A stretch of 64,000 nucleotides of DNA from Paracoccus sulfuroxidans (GTDB lineage: Bacteria > Pseudomonadota > Alphaproteobacteria > Rhodobacterales > Rhodobacteraceae): positions 26,445 through 90,444 of the forward strand of contig NZ_VLKU01000016.1 in the NCBI RefSeq assembly GCF_007830335.1, given 5' to 3'. The notes below the pieces were generated by a model, which saw nothing but the letters and a program-made list of their open reading frames with translations, had not been told where the DNA came from and did not search any database. Below, piece after piece: positions 25,562 through 33,877 of this stretch. A program made the position numbers and the translations under genes. Position 1 is the first letter of the stretch; each line of letters begins with the position of its first letter.

Positions 25562-25792
25562 CTATTGCTCTCGGCGCAGCCTGGCTTCCTCCAGTGCAAC
25601 TTCGAGAGCATCAAAGTGCAGATCGCCAAGCGCGCTGTTTTGGCAAAGGCTCATGACGGCTTCATAGGCTTCCTGCCGTGACCAGCCTGCCATCTCGGCT
25701 GATCTGATCAGCCCCAGAAACTCGTGCTCCAGCGCAGCCTCACAGTCGATTTTCCGATCCGGATAGCCTCGCTTGTCTTTGGGTCCAAGCAT
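25562..25792 (-). CDS. Small conserved-type hypothetical protein (copy 1)
   Basis: A 76-residue protein from the ATG at 25792 (GAGGGAG before it). The core EHEFLGLIRSAEMAGWSRQE followed by AYEAVMSLCQNSAL resembles the protein at 39438-39662 (EDGFIALIAAAEKAGWLPLG, AYQAIISLAEAHAC). It is all-helical, acidic and cytoplasmic. Having two diverged copies in one window argues that the family is real. Function unknown. Confidence 0.65.
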   Translation of the reverse strand: MLGPKDKRGYPDRKIDCEAALEHEFLGLIRSAEMAGWSRQEAYEAVMSLCQNSALGDLHFDALEVALEEARLRREQ

Positions 25793-25908
25793 GTCTCCCT
25801 CCCTCAGACCGGGAAGGGATCTGAATGCCCTGCCCCGATGCGCGGAGAAGATTTGCGATCTGCGGAACAAAGTCTAGTCCTTTGGGTCTAGCCGAATGGA
25901 CAACTCTC

Positions 25909-26583
25909 TTACCCTTCGCTGTCCTTCGTCAGCCCAATTCCCGTCGCGACGATGCGCATCTGATCTGCCGGGAAGGGCTTCAGCAGGGCAAAGGCCTGGT
26001 CTTCGCTCCCCGTCAGCCAGGTTTCATGGTCATCCGGGTGCAGGATCACCGGCATGCGCGTCGGATGGACCGGCTTGACCAGTTCGTTGGCGGTCGTCGT
26101 CACCATCGTATGGGTCACCCATTGCCCTTCCTCGCCCTCGATCCCGGGCTGGCCGTCGCGCCAGAGACCGGCAAAGGCAAAGAGGGGCCGGGGTTCCTCG
26201 CCCGTGATGGCGAACCACACATCTGTCGCGGGATTGCGGCCCTTGGCCTCCCTGAAACTTGTTGCAGGGATCAGGCAGCGGCGATGAAGAAAGCTGTCCT
26301 TCCAGAGCCCGGTCCGACGCAGCTTGTCGTCGCGCGCATTGTTCCAGGCGTCGGGCTTCAATAGCTTTCCTGTTTTCTCGGAAGTCTTCGGGGTCAGAAA
26401 CCCCCAATGCATCCTCACGAGCTCGCGCGCCCCGCTGGTGGCAAGGCGCACGACCGGGGCCTCATATTTCGGCCAGATGGCTGGCAGCGGCTCCGCATTG
26501 CCGAGGTGGTCAAGATCCGGCTCGATCCGAAACAGCTGACGCATCGCGTCCTTCGTCGCCATATTGGCAAAGAGATTGCAAAT
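25909..26583 (-). CDS. yedK: SOS response-associated peptidase (SRAP/YedK), ATT start codon
   Basis: A 224-residue HMCES/YedK protein that crosslinks abasic sites in single-stranded DNA through Cys2. The sequence CNLFANMATKDAMRQLF begins directly after ATT at 26583-26581, where ATG is expected. A strong GGGGGAGGG site sits 7 bases upstream, so initiation at ATT is likely. The next in-frame ATG would remove Cys2. Other family marks are WNNARDDK (Asn), LIPATSFREAKGRN (Glu) and VHPTRMPVIL (His). It is downstream of the 104-residue gene that carries the SOS box. Confidence 0.88.
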   Translation of the reverse strand: MCNLFANMATKDAMRQLFRIEPDLDHLGNAEPLPAIWPKYEAPVVRLATSGARELVRMHWGFLTPKTSEKTGKLLKPDAWNNARDDKLRRTGLWKDSFLHRRCLIPATSFREAKGRNPATDVWFAITGEEPRPLFAFAGLWRDGQPGIEGEEGQWVTHTMVTTTANELVKPVHPTRMPVILHPDDHETWLTGSEDQAFALLKPFPADQMRIVATGIGLTKDSEG

Positions 26584-26602
26584 GGCCGTGCCCTCCCCCG
26601 TG

Positions 26603-26917
26603 TCAGCGCAGTCTGCCTCTGTGGCCCTCTTCGAGCAAGGCTGCGATCCGCTGCAGCTCGCGGATACGCAGGCCGGGGTTCGCAAGAGCAGCGCCCCTGC
26701 CCCATGCCTGCTGCAGCATCTCGCCCTTCGGGTGATCCTTGCAGGCTTTCCAGAGCGCAACCGTTACCTCCGCATCCGTACGGACGTCGAAGCGCCCCGC
26801 CTGCCCGGCCGCGTCGCGCAGGCGCTGCAGCGATCCCGCCAGCTCTTCGCGCCCGGCGATCTGTTCGGACCAGGCTCCGCCAAAGGCCACGTTGCGGAGT
26901 TGGTCTTTCCTGTCCAT
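26603..26917 (-). CDS. Hypothetical protein in the SOS cluster
   Basis: A 104-residue soluble helical protein (EELAGSLQRLRDAAGQAGRF, EVTVALWKACKDHPKGEML) whose start lies 22 bases from a LexA box. The SRAP gene follows 19 bases after its stop, so the two are probably co-transcribed and SOS-induced. Family not recognised. Confidence 0.6.
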   Translation of the reverse strand: MDRKDQLRNVAFGGAWSEQIAGREELAGSLQRLRDAAGQAGRFDVRTDAEVTVALWKACKDHPKGEMLQQAWGRGAALANPGLRIRELQRIAALLEEGHRGRLR

Positions 26918-26939
26918 TTCGCCCTCTTGCCATCAATGA

Positions 26940-26954
26940 GAACAAACATAGAAC
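26940..26954. promoter_or_regulatory. LexA (SOS) box between divergent SOS genes
   Basis: GAACAAACATAGAAC matches the GAAC-N7-GAAC LexA site known from Rhodobacter and relatives. It lies in the 73-base divergent promoter, 22 bases from the 104-residue gene and 36 bases from the Y-family polymerase gene. It probably controls both sides. Confidence 0.8.
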
Positions 26955-26990
26955 ATAAACGCGAAAACACCATCCCGCAGGTTTAGCGCC

Positions 26991-28193
26991 ATGACCCCCT
27001 TTCGCGTCGCATATCTGGACATGAACAGCTTCTTCGCCTCCGTGGAGCAGGAGCTCGATCCGGCCCTGCGCGGCAAGCCGGTGGCGATCACCGCTGTTGA
27101 TTCGAACTCCGGGGCCTGCGTTGCTGCCAGCTATGAGGCCAAGGCCTTCGGGGTCCGGACCGGCACGCGCGTGGCAGATGCCCGCAGGCTCTGTCCCGGC
27201 ATCATCTTCCTGCCGTCCCGGCACCGGCTCTATGTGCGCTTCAACCTCGCGGTGGCCGATGTGCTCGATCGCTATGCCGAACTCACCCATATTCGCTCGG
27301 TCGATGAATTCCAGCTGGCGCTCTCCGGTGACGCCCAGACCCTGGAGGGGGCATGTGCGCTGGTCGCGCAGCTCAAGGCGGCGGTGGCAAAGGAAGTCGG
27401 GCCGCGATTACGCTTCTCTGCGGGCCTTGGACCCAATCATTTGCTGGCAAAAATTGCGGGGAAGTTGGACAAGCCCGACGGGCTGCAATGGCTCTCACCG
27501 GACAACATGCCGGAACGCATTGCGCATCTCTCCCTCGATGACCTGCCGGGGATCTCGCGGGCCATGAAGGAGCGGCTGTTTCGCGCGGGGGTTTATGATG
27601 TGGTCTCGCTCTGCCAGCTCGATCCGCGCCATGCCCGCCAGATCTGGCGCTCCGTCGAAGGCGAACGCTTCGTGCGCATGCTGCAAGGGATGGACATTCC
27701 GATCATCGCCACGCAGCGCGGTGGCTATGGCAATTCAAAAGTGCTCTCGCCAGAGTTTCGCGCGCCGCGCCGGGCCTATCAGGTCGGGCGCTGGCTGGTC
27801 GAAAAGGCCACCGCCCGGCTGCGCCGTGACGGTCGGGTGGCGGCGCGGTTTTCGCTGACCGTCTCGTTCTTCGAAGGCCAGACCTGGGCGCGAGGGGTCT
27901 CCTGCTTTCCGACGCAGGACACGGCCTTTTTCCTGCGCCTGCATCGCGCCCTCTGGCGGGCGCTCTGGCGCAACGGACCGCCCGGCCCGGTCATCTCTCT
28001 AGGCGTCAATCTGACCGAGGTGGATTTGCTCGACCGACGCCAGGGCGACCTGCTGGCCCCCCTCGCCCCCGCCGAGCGGACACGCGGCGAGCGCGTGTCC
28101 GTAGCGGTCGATCAGATCAATGCCCGCTTCGGCGACGGCATGATCCGCTACGGCATCCATGCCGCCCATCCGGGCTTTTTCGAGCGAGGCTGA
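26991..28193 (+). CDS. Y-family DNA polymerase (DinB/UmuC-like)
   Basis: A 400-residue translesion polymerase. The first metal site is in YLDMNSFFASVEQ, with steric and nucleotide contacts in CVAASYEAKAFGV, and the second metal pair is in IRSVDEFQLAL (Asp-Glu). The thumb HhH region is near LSLDDLPGISRAMKERLF and the little finger spans about 240-360. The VDEFQ loop differs from the IDEAF of typical DinB, so it belongs to a divergent subgroup. Its LexA box indicates SOS induction. It copies past damaged bases at the expense of fidelity. Confidence 0.9.
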   Translation: MTPFRVAYLDMNSFFASVEQELDPALRGKPVAITAVDSNSGACVAASYEAKAFGVRTGTRVADARRLCPGIIFLPSRHRLYVRFNLAVADVLDRYAELTHIRSVDEFQLALSGDAQTLEGACALVAQLKAAVAKEVGPRLRFSAGLGPNHLLAKIAGKLDKPDGLQWLSPDNMPERIAHLSLDDLPGISRAMKERLFRAGVYDVVSLCQLDPRHARQIWRSVEGERFVRMLQGMDIPIIATQRGGYGNSKVLSPEFRAPRRAYQVGRWLVEKATARLRRDGRVAARFSLTVSFFEGQTWARGVSCFPTQDTAFFLRLHRALWRALWRNGPPGPVISLGVNLTEVDLLDRRQGDLLAPLAPAERTRGERVSVAVDQINARFGDGMIRYGIHAAHPGFFERG

Positions 28194-28199
28194 AGGCGA

Positions 28200-28517
28200 T
28201 CAGATCGCCAGATCGTCCAGGCTCGCGCCTTTTTCGAGGCGGGCCTGCACCCAGGCGGGCTTACGGCCGCGACCGGTCCAGGTCCGCGACGGATCGTCGG
28301 GATCGGCATATTTGGCGGCAACGGTGCGTTTTCCAGTTGCAGCAGCGTCAAGAAGCTCCTTGAGCGCGAACCCGTGCTCCTTTGCCGCTTCTGTCGCGGC
28401 GGCCAGCGCCTTTTGCACCCGCTGCGCCTCATAGGTTTCGATCTGACGGGCAACTTGCTTTTGCAGAGCCTGCAGCTCAGACAGGGTCATGGCGGTGAGA
28501 TCAATGGACTGGCTCAT
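28200..28517 (-). CDS. H-NS family nucleoid-associated protein
   Basis: A 105-residue protein from the ATG at 28517. An N-terminal helical oligomerisation region (LSELQALQKQVARQIETYEA) is followed by the C-terminal H-NS DNA-binding motif TWTGRGRKPAWVQARLEKG. H-NS proteins coat and silence AT-rich, often foreign, DNA; plasmid copies reduce the burden of the plasmid. It is placed between the GC-rich and AT-rich parts of the accessory region. It is convergent with the polymerase gene. Confidence 0.93.
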   Translation of the reverse strand: MSQSIDLTAMTLSELQALQKQVARQIETYEAQRVQKALAAATEAAKEHGFALKELLDAAATGKRTVAAKYADPDDPSRTWTGRGRKPAWVQARLEKGASLDDLAI

Positions 28518-28672
28518 ATAGGAAATGCTCCTTTGGGTTATCTGAGGCCCGATAGAGGTACAAAGTACTGGCTTTGAAATAGATGCACCAGACATTTATT
28601 CCCGCATTGTCTATGATCAGATGCTTGCTGACAGCAAATACAGTTAAGAAATTAATGCGATTGTTCCGTTTG

Positions 28673-28698
28673 TAATCGACTTGTCGTTGTGTCGATTA
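28673..28698. promoter_or_regulatory. Inverted repeat in AT-rich promoter region
   Basis: TAATCGAC (28673-28680) and GTCGATTA (28691-28698) form perfect 8-bp arms with a 10-base loop. The site lies between the H-NS-like gene and the 74-residue gene, whose promoters face each other here. A regulator-binding site is the simplest reading. Confidence 0.45.
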
Positions 28699-28793
28699 TG
28701 CGAGTTTGATAATATGATCTATATGTCGCTGAGCCTATATCCTGCGGTGCGAGATCGGCGCGATATGAGCAAAATGAACTCGCTAACGGCACG

Positions 28794-29018
28794 ATGGATA
28801 CAGTAATGACCTATTTCGTGAAACCTGCCTATTACACGAAGAAGGGTGAGCCCAAGCTGGCAATCTACTATCAGTCCGAGCCCATGCGCATGCCGGATGG
28901 CAAACTGGTCACGCCCAAAGCCGTTCCGGTCGTGATCGCCGCCAACTATCTCGATGATCCCGCGACCGTGCTTGGGGCCATGGTCGCGATCCTGAACGGT
29001 CCGCAAGCGGAGCGTTAA
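28794..29018 (+). CDS. Small hypothetical protein (intact copy of a duplicated family)
   Basis: A 74-residue protein: YFVKPAYYTKKGEPKLAIYY, then PMRMPDGKLVTPKAVPVVIA and PATVLGAMVAILNG. ATG codons lie at 28794 and 28806. A second, shortened copy lies at 21410-21598. No membrane segment or known domain; the mixed beta/alpha pattern suggests a compact fold. Function unknown. Confidence 0.7.
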   Translation: MDTVMTYFVKPAYYTKKGEPKLAIYYQSEPMRMPDGKLVTPKAVPVVIAANYLDDPATVLGAMVAILNGPQAER

Positions 29019-29194
29019 GCTCTTTCTAGGTAATGAAAATATTGCACAAGAAAAAAGTCGGATCATAGAATTAACATTCTATCAGGGCAAAGAGCCAGTA
29101 GCCTTGTTCCCGAGAGGTGCTTTGAGGGTACTTCCAATGGCTCTAAAGTATATTTTTGGTCAATCCCTGGGCGGATGCCTTCCTGCATCAACTG

Positions 29195-29539
29195 TCAATC
29201 TATGAAAACATACGTGTTGTACTTTTTTTCATCATCGGCGGGCTCCGAAAAACTTACATTTCTTGGGGCGCCATTGATCACAAGAGATATCTCGGAGCCA
29301 GAATTATTTTTTCTGCCTCCAAATTGCAGTGCATATGCTTCAGCTTCGTGATAACGCACTCCTATGTATCCGCTTTTACGACCTTTTTTTAGAAGATCTG
29401 ATAGATCTTTCTTGATTAATCCCGCTCGCATCGGTTTTTTAAGAATAAGCACCCAAGCTAGGTACATTCCTAGTGCGATCCATGCAGGAGGAAACGCGAA
29501 ACCAAGGCCGCCTAGTCCCGCAACAACTACCCAGTTCAT
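29195..29539 (-). CDS. Hypothetical membrane protein
   Basis: A 114-residue protein starting at the ATG at 29539, which has AAAGGAAAG 6 bases upstream (better than the ATG 27 bases earlier). Residues 4-33 contain two short membrane helices (WVVVAGLGGLGFAFPP, WIALGMYLAWVLIL), followed by a basic soluble tail. It is AT-rich. Not recognised. Confidence 0.55.
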   Translation of the reverse strand: MNWVVVAGLGGLGFAFPPAWIALGMYLAWVLILKKPMRAGLIKKDLSDLLKKGRKSGYIGVRYHEAEAYALQFGGRKNNSGSEISLVINGAPRNVSFSEPADDEKKYNTYVFID

Positions 29540-30045
29540 CTGCGTCTTTCCTTTTTTGCTCTCCATTATGCAATGTGTTTAGTGATAATCGTGGCGCGTC
29601 AATCGATAAGTTGGTCTCGATGCTGGATGGTATTTCACTCGGTGCATAGGTCATATGCAGCAAACCGCGCGCCACCGGCTTGTTGTCGTCCTGATGCGGA
29701 ATTGGTGCCAATGGTTGCTGCTGCCAGAAAGTCCGCGAACCTGTCAGCGTCGAGGCTACCCCGGTAATCAATACTAGTGCGTCTGCCGCCCGCTGCGCAG
29801 TCGTCACCGGGCTCTCGTCCGGCCTGCGGCCCGGACCCAAGCCGATCAGGCCGATGCAACCAGGCTGCGGCGGCCGACCAGCCGTCTCGTCCCGAGCCGC
29901 CTGCCTGACCCCCGGTCCGGGTCGCCCTGCCCTGCCCGTCTCGGCCCTGCGGGGTCCGATCCCTGACGCAAATGGGGCGGTTCCCCTTGAAACTGTGCCA
30001 ATGCCTTTTTAATGGTAAATTAATGCCCTGCGGCGGAGTCTAATT
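29540..30045. other. Gene-free stretch
   Basis: Composition changes from AT-rich to very GC-rich around 29650-29960. No reading frame has both start signals and plausible protein composition. Probably a junction between acquired segments. Confidence 0.35.
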
Positions 30046-30276
30046 GTGATCACTCAATGGGTTATACTGACCGGAATCACCGCGATCCTCTGCCTTTTTC
30101 TGTCCGTTTACGGTACTGAGAAGTATAGATCCGCGCTGCGACAGTGGGCATTGGGGGCTGCGTTGCTTTGCGGTGCGTTCGTCCTGGGACCTCCAATTGA
30201 CCGAGTTGCGGGCGCAGTTGCAGTGGTTCTGGGACTTTTTTGGCTTCTACGCCTTTTTCTGGCGGGCCGAATTTAA
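30046..30276 (+). CDS. Small hydrophobic protein
   Basis: From GTG at 30046 the 76 residues hold three hydrophobic stretches: WVILTGITAILCLFLSV, WALGAALLCGAFVLGP and VAGAVAVVLGLFWLLRLFLA. A short integral membrane protein is plausible, but there is no clear ribosome binding site and no recognised family. Confidence 0.5.
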   Translation: MITQWVILTGITAILCLFLSVYGTEKYRSALRQWALGAALLCGAFVLGPPIDRVAGAVAVVLGLFWLLRLFLAGRI

Positions 30277-30751
30277 ACCTATCTGACGCAGACGGTGACC
30301 CGCTGCAGGCGTCCGCTCCCTGGCGGCTGGAAAAGCTGACGCAAGAGAAGATCGGATGCAGCCCGCGCCAGGCGCGCGGGCCATGGTCAATCCATGGACG
30401 TGACCGGGCATCGACGCGGGCCTTGCCCGCGCTCATCCCGGCCCCGACGACCTTTCTTTTCCTTTGGTGTCCGCCCAACATGCCTGCCCCGGCCGGTCAA
30501 TAGGCAAGCGCCGCCCGTTCCGCGCGTCGTCGTCCAGGCGGGCCGTGTCCTCGCGCTCTGCGCTGCGGGCCGCACCACCCCGCCCTCCCGACCTTTGACA
30601 GTCCGGTGCAGGCCCGTGGGTCGGGCTTCGCCCTCACCCACTCTGTTCCGCCGAATACATGCGTATTCGGTCACAGATTGGCCGAGGCGCAGCCCATCGG
30701 CGGAACGAGGCAACAGACCTCGCCGCCCATCACCGCAGAAAGGAAACCCCA
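30277..30751. other. Leader region upstream of the DUF932/MobC chimera
   Basis: GC-rich sequence with no supported gene. It should hold the promoter of the gene at 30752, which has a good AAAGGAAA site. An oriT is expected near mobC in intact systems, but none could be recognised here. Confidence 0.4.
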
Positions 30752-31207
30752 ATGGGTTACAATATGAGCCGCTACACCCGCGCCATCCACGTTGGTTCCC
30801 GCATCGCCACCGGCCAGCCGCTCAGCAATGAGGAATTGCAGGCCGCCGTTCCCTCGATCTTTGCGACGGAAGCGCATGAAAGCCGCAGCGCACGCTTTGC
30901 GCCCGTCCCCACGGTCACCGTGCTGGACGGATTGCGGGCCGAAGGCTTTGAGCCCTTCAGCGCCGTGCAGGCCCGCACCCGTGTTGAAGGCAAGACCGAG
31001 CTTCACAAGATCGGCGTCAATGTGAACCAGATTGCCCTGGCTGCGAACCGCGGCCGGACCGATCTGCTTCAGCACCAATGGGCAGAGATCAACGAGTTGC
31101 GCCGGGTTTTGCCGGAAGCCCGGGGGTTCCTGAAGGCGGCCATGGACGAACAGCGTCGCAAGGGCGTCCGGCTCTACGAGAAATTCGCCGAGCAAGATCA
31201 TGTCTGA
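30752..31207 (+). CDS. Chimera of a DUF932 N-terminus and a MobC C-terminus
   Basis: A 151-residue frame from the ATG at 30752. Residues 1-83 are the start of a DUF932 (ArdC-neighbour/LF2-type) protein: SNEELQAAVPSIFATEAHES, VTVLDGLRAEGFEPF and ARTRVEG. Residues 84-151 (LHKIGVNVNQIALAANRG, LKAAMDEQRRKGVRL) match the end of the relaxosome protein MobC (usual motif IGNNLNQIAR). The join at about nucleotide 31001 is in frame. The stop overlaps the relaxase start. An intact MobC helps the relaxase at oriT; here its DNA-binding N-terminus is gone, so activity is doubtful. Confidence 0.75.
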   Translation: MGYNMSRYTRAIHVGSRIATGQPLSNEELQAAVPSIFATEAHESRSARFAPVPTVTVLDGLRAEGFEPFSAVQARTRVEGKTELHKIGVNVNQIALAANRGRTDLLQHQWAEINELRRVLPEARGFLKAAMDEQRRKGVRLYEKFAEQDHV

Positions 31208-33047
31208 CTCGATCGCCCGTGACCTGATCGGCGAGATCGAGTTCCGTCGCAACCTCGCCGGGGCAGCCCGATCGTTGACCCTCACCGCCCGGCAATCCTT
31301 CAACCGGTTCGGGTTCACCTCCAAGGCCCGGAATCTGTGGCGGATGGCACAGGGCTCCAACTCGGTCGTGTTGAAGAAGATCGCGCGAGGGGGCACGCAT
31401 AGCGCCAAACAGCTTGGCAATCAGTTCGATTACCTGTTCGGAAAGTCGACCTCACTCTTTGGGAACATGGTCGAGCATGATCCGAATGGCCGCTCGCTCA
31501 GCAAGGGGGAGCGCAAGGAGATCGTGGACATGTGGAGCGATGGCTGGACGGGTTCCCCGAAGAACGGGCAGACCACGCATCTGCTCGTGTCCTTCCCGGC
31601 CGATCTGGCGCCCAGAAAGGCGAAGCTGATTGCCGAGGCCTGGGCGGCCGAAATGTTCCAATCCGGCATTCATGCTGACGACGAATGGGCCTATGTCGCG
31701 GCGCTGCACACCGACCGCGCCAATCCCCATGTCCATATCGTTGTGAACAATCGCGGCATCGCACAGGGGACCTGGTTCTTCATGGCGAAGACCCATGCCT
31801 TCAACCTGACCGTGATGAAAGATCGAATCGTCGAGATCGCCGCCGAGGAGGGTGTACGGCTGGATGCCACGTCTCGGCTTGAGCGCGGCATCCTGAGCTA
31901 CGGTCCATCGCGGGCCGAGATCGAGGGTGCGAAGCGCGAGCATCGGCCGGTGCGCGAACGCATGCGCGAGGGTCGAGCGCTGCAGGACGCATTGGAGGAC
32001 ATCGCCGCCAATGCCGTGATTGCGCGCAATCTGGCCGGTGTCGCCGATCAGGTTCAGCTGGCCGGGATCGCGGCCAATCTCGACAAGGCTGCGTCGATCC
32101 TTGAGCGCGGCGGCATCATTCGCCCGAAGGATATGGAGGTCATCATGCAAGACGGCGCAATTCGATCCCTGTCGGATCTGCGGCAGGAGTTCGCGGGCTG
32201 GTTTGAAAACGCAGAACAGTTGATCGAGGCCAAGCCCGCGCAGGAGCGTCAGGATCTGCTCCGCGAACTTCATCAGGTCAGTGGCGAAATTCTTGAAGAT
32301 CTCGGAGATGCACGCGGGGCCGCATTGATGCGGCGGGGTCCACGCGCGGCTCTCTATCAGACCCGGCTTGAGGCAGGGCAGATCAGCCGTGACGGGACGA
32401 CGGTCGAGATCGGCCCGGTTGCCGCACAGGAGATGCGCCAGAGCGTGCAGGACGCAGCCGCCAGGATCGGCATTCGCCCCGACGTGATTGCGCAACGTCT
32501 TGAGGCTGGCGCGGGGAATGCCTGGCAGGAACGCCAATGGATCAAGGCCGACCTGTTTGCGGTGGCCGAAGCCCGTCACCTCGACCTCACCCGCGAGAAA
32601 GACCGTGGTCTTGCGGGCGATCTGGCTGACAGGTTCTATACGCAGGCGGCCAGGGTCCTGAACCGTGGTTTCGAGGCGACGCAGCATCACACCAACGATC
32701 AGCTGACGCGCACCCTCTCCAGCATGGCGCGGGGGCTGGCGCAAGGACAGGACCTGCGGTTCGGCCATGAGGAACAGGCCGCCCGCTTCGCCAATGATCT
32801 CAAAGAGCGCTATGGCAACGATGTCGTGCATCGCATCGCCCAAGGTGATGACCGCGCGCTGGCCGTGGACTTCCCCGATGCCGACAAGCGCCGCGACGTC
32901 GCCCTGTCGATCATCTCGGCCGCCAAGGCCCACCAGAGCCTCGGTCTCACCCTGCGTGAAGCCGAACAGGCGGAGGTTAGGCTGAAAGAGCGGGACGCAC
33001 CAGCGCAAGACCGCAAGCATGAGCGCGATGATGGCTGGGGCATTTGA
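31200..33047 (+). CDS. MobP/VirD2-type conjugative relaxase
   Basis: A 615-residue relaxase. The three-His metal site appears as HLLVSFPAD and LHTDRANPHVHIVVNN (H-x-D-x(4)-H-x-H). The catalytic Tyr is probably in FDYLFGK near residue 78. It nicks oriT and stays attached to the transferred strand. The C-terminal 120 residues (EEQAARFANDLKERYG, HRIAQGDDRALAVDF) resemble the end of the 408-residue T4SS-linked protein at 9252-10478. The gene seems intact and overlaps the chimeric mobC by 8 bases. Confidence 0.9.
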   Translation: MSDSIARDLIGEIEFRRNLAGAARSLTLTARQSFNRFGFTSKARNLWRMAQGSNSVVLKKIARGGTHSAKQLGNQFDYLFGKSTSLFGNMVEHDPNGRSLSKGERKEIVDMWSDGWTGSPKNGQTTHLLVSFPADLAPRKAKLIAEAWAAEMFQSGIHADDEWAYVAALHTDRANPHVHIVVNNRGIAQGTWFFMAKTHAFNLTVMKDRIVEIAAEEGVRLDATSRLERGILSYGPSRAEIEGAKREHRPVRERMREGRALQDALEDIAANAVIARNLAGVADQVQLAGIAANLDKAASILERGGIIRPKDMEVIMQDGAIRSLSDLRQEFAGWFENAEQLIEAKPAQERQDLLRELHQVSGEILEDLGDARGAALMRRGPRAALYQTRLEAGQISRDGTTVEIGPVAAQEMRQSVQDAAARIGIRPDVIAQRLEAGAGNAWQERQWIKADLFAVAEARHLDLTREKDRGLAGDLADRFYTQAARVLNRGFEATQHHTNDQLTRTLSSMARGLAQGQDLRFGHEEQAARFANDLKERYGNDVVHRIAQGDDRALAVDFPDADKRRDVALSIISAAKAHQSLGLTLREAEQAEVRLKERDAPAQDRKHERDDGWGI

Positions 33048-33102
33048 TTCACGTTCAAGAAAGAAAAGCGCGGTGATCAGCATGCCTGGAATACCGTTGA
33101 AT

Positions 33103-33126
33103 GTTGATTACCGTCGAGACGTGATC
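33103..33126. repeat. 24-bp direct repeat, copy 1
   Basis: A 24-base element starting GTTGATTACCGTCGAGACG recurs at 36661-36684 in the same orientation with two differences. It sits just upstream of the IS3-type remnant and may be an insertion-sequence end. Confidence 0.6.
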
Positions 33127-33140
33127 CTGATCCTCCCCCC

Positions 33141-33770
33141 GTGTGGTGGTCCGCTGTTATGCTTAGGAACGGTGGATCAAGAATTGAAAACAACCGACCG
33201 AAGCCGGAAGAGATTGTTTCGAAGTTACGACAAGTTGAGGTTCTGATGGGGCAAGGTCAGTCCCGTCAGGACGCGATCAGACGTAGCGGGGTTGTCGCGC
33301 AAGTCTACTACCGCTGGCGCAAGCAATCTGGTGCAATGGGCCCAGACCAGTTGAAAGAGCTGAAACGTCTTCAGCAGGAGAATGAACTGCTCAGACGTGC
33401 GGTGACGTTGGACAAACTGATCATGAAGGAGGCCGCCAGGGGAACCGAAGATCCGCGTCAGCGAAGCTTGTGTCAGCCCCGCTGGCCGCCTAGCCTGCAT
33501 TGACCATGGCCGCAGTGAGTTTGGCATTTCCGAGCGTCGGGCTTGCCACGTGCTCCGTCAACATCGTTCGACACAACGCCAAATGCAGCGAGGGCGGGCG
33601 GATGAAGATCGCTGGTCACGGAAAGGATCGAGTTGGCTCGACAGTATGGCCGCTACGGCTGTCGCCAGACAGCGGCTCTGTTGCGGAATGCCGGATGGCA
33701 GGGGAACGACTGGCGGGTCGAATGCCTATGGCGGCGAGAGGGGCTGATCACATGACCAAGCTCTGTGTCT
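33141..33770 (+). pseudogene. IS3-family insertion-sequence remnant (orfA plus start of orfB)
   Basis: OrfA is recognisable as RPKPEEIVSKLRQVEVLMGQ, YYRWRKQSGAMG and KELKRLQQENELLRRAV, a helix-turn-helix with leucine zipper. The start of orfB follows in shifting frames: CHVLRQHRSTQR near 33545, then QYGRYGCRRQTALLRNAGW near 33645 and WRREGL near 33740. The DDE catalytic domain is absent. So this is a truncated, frameshifted copy right after the relaxase gene. Confidence 0.8.
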
Positions 33771-33877
33771 GGTTCGGCGTTCCGCCGTCCATTGCGAGCC
33801 AAATAGAGCCGCCCCAACCGCGAGGCGGTAGACGCGTGCGGATCACCTAGGTGGTTCAGCCCCGGCATCGGTAGAGA

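Noticed and set aside
29439..29859. Minus-strand frames in the GC-rich junction
   Set aside because: They overlap the better-supported membrane protein start and lack start signals.
30394..30831. Reading frames in the leader of the DUF932/MobC gene
   Set aside because: Arg/Pro-rich composition from GC-rich DNA, no start signals, and overlap with the supported gene.
31452..33083. A 543-codon minus-strand frame opposite the relaxase
   Set aside because: The plus-strand frame carries the relaxase motifs; the opposite one is a shadow caused by codon bias.
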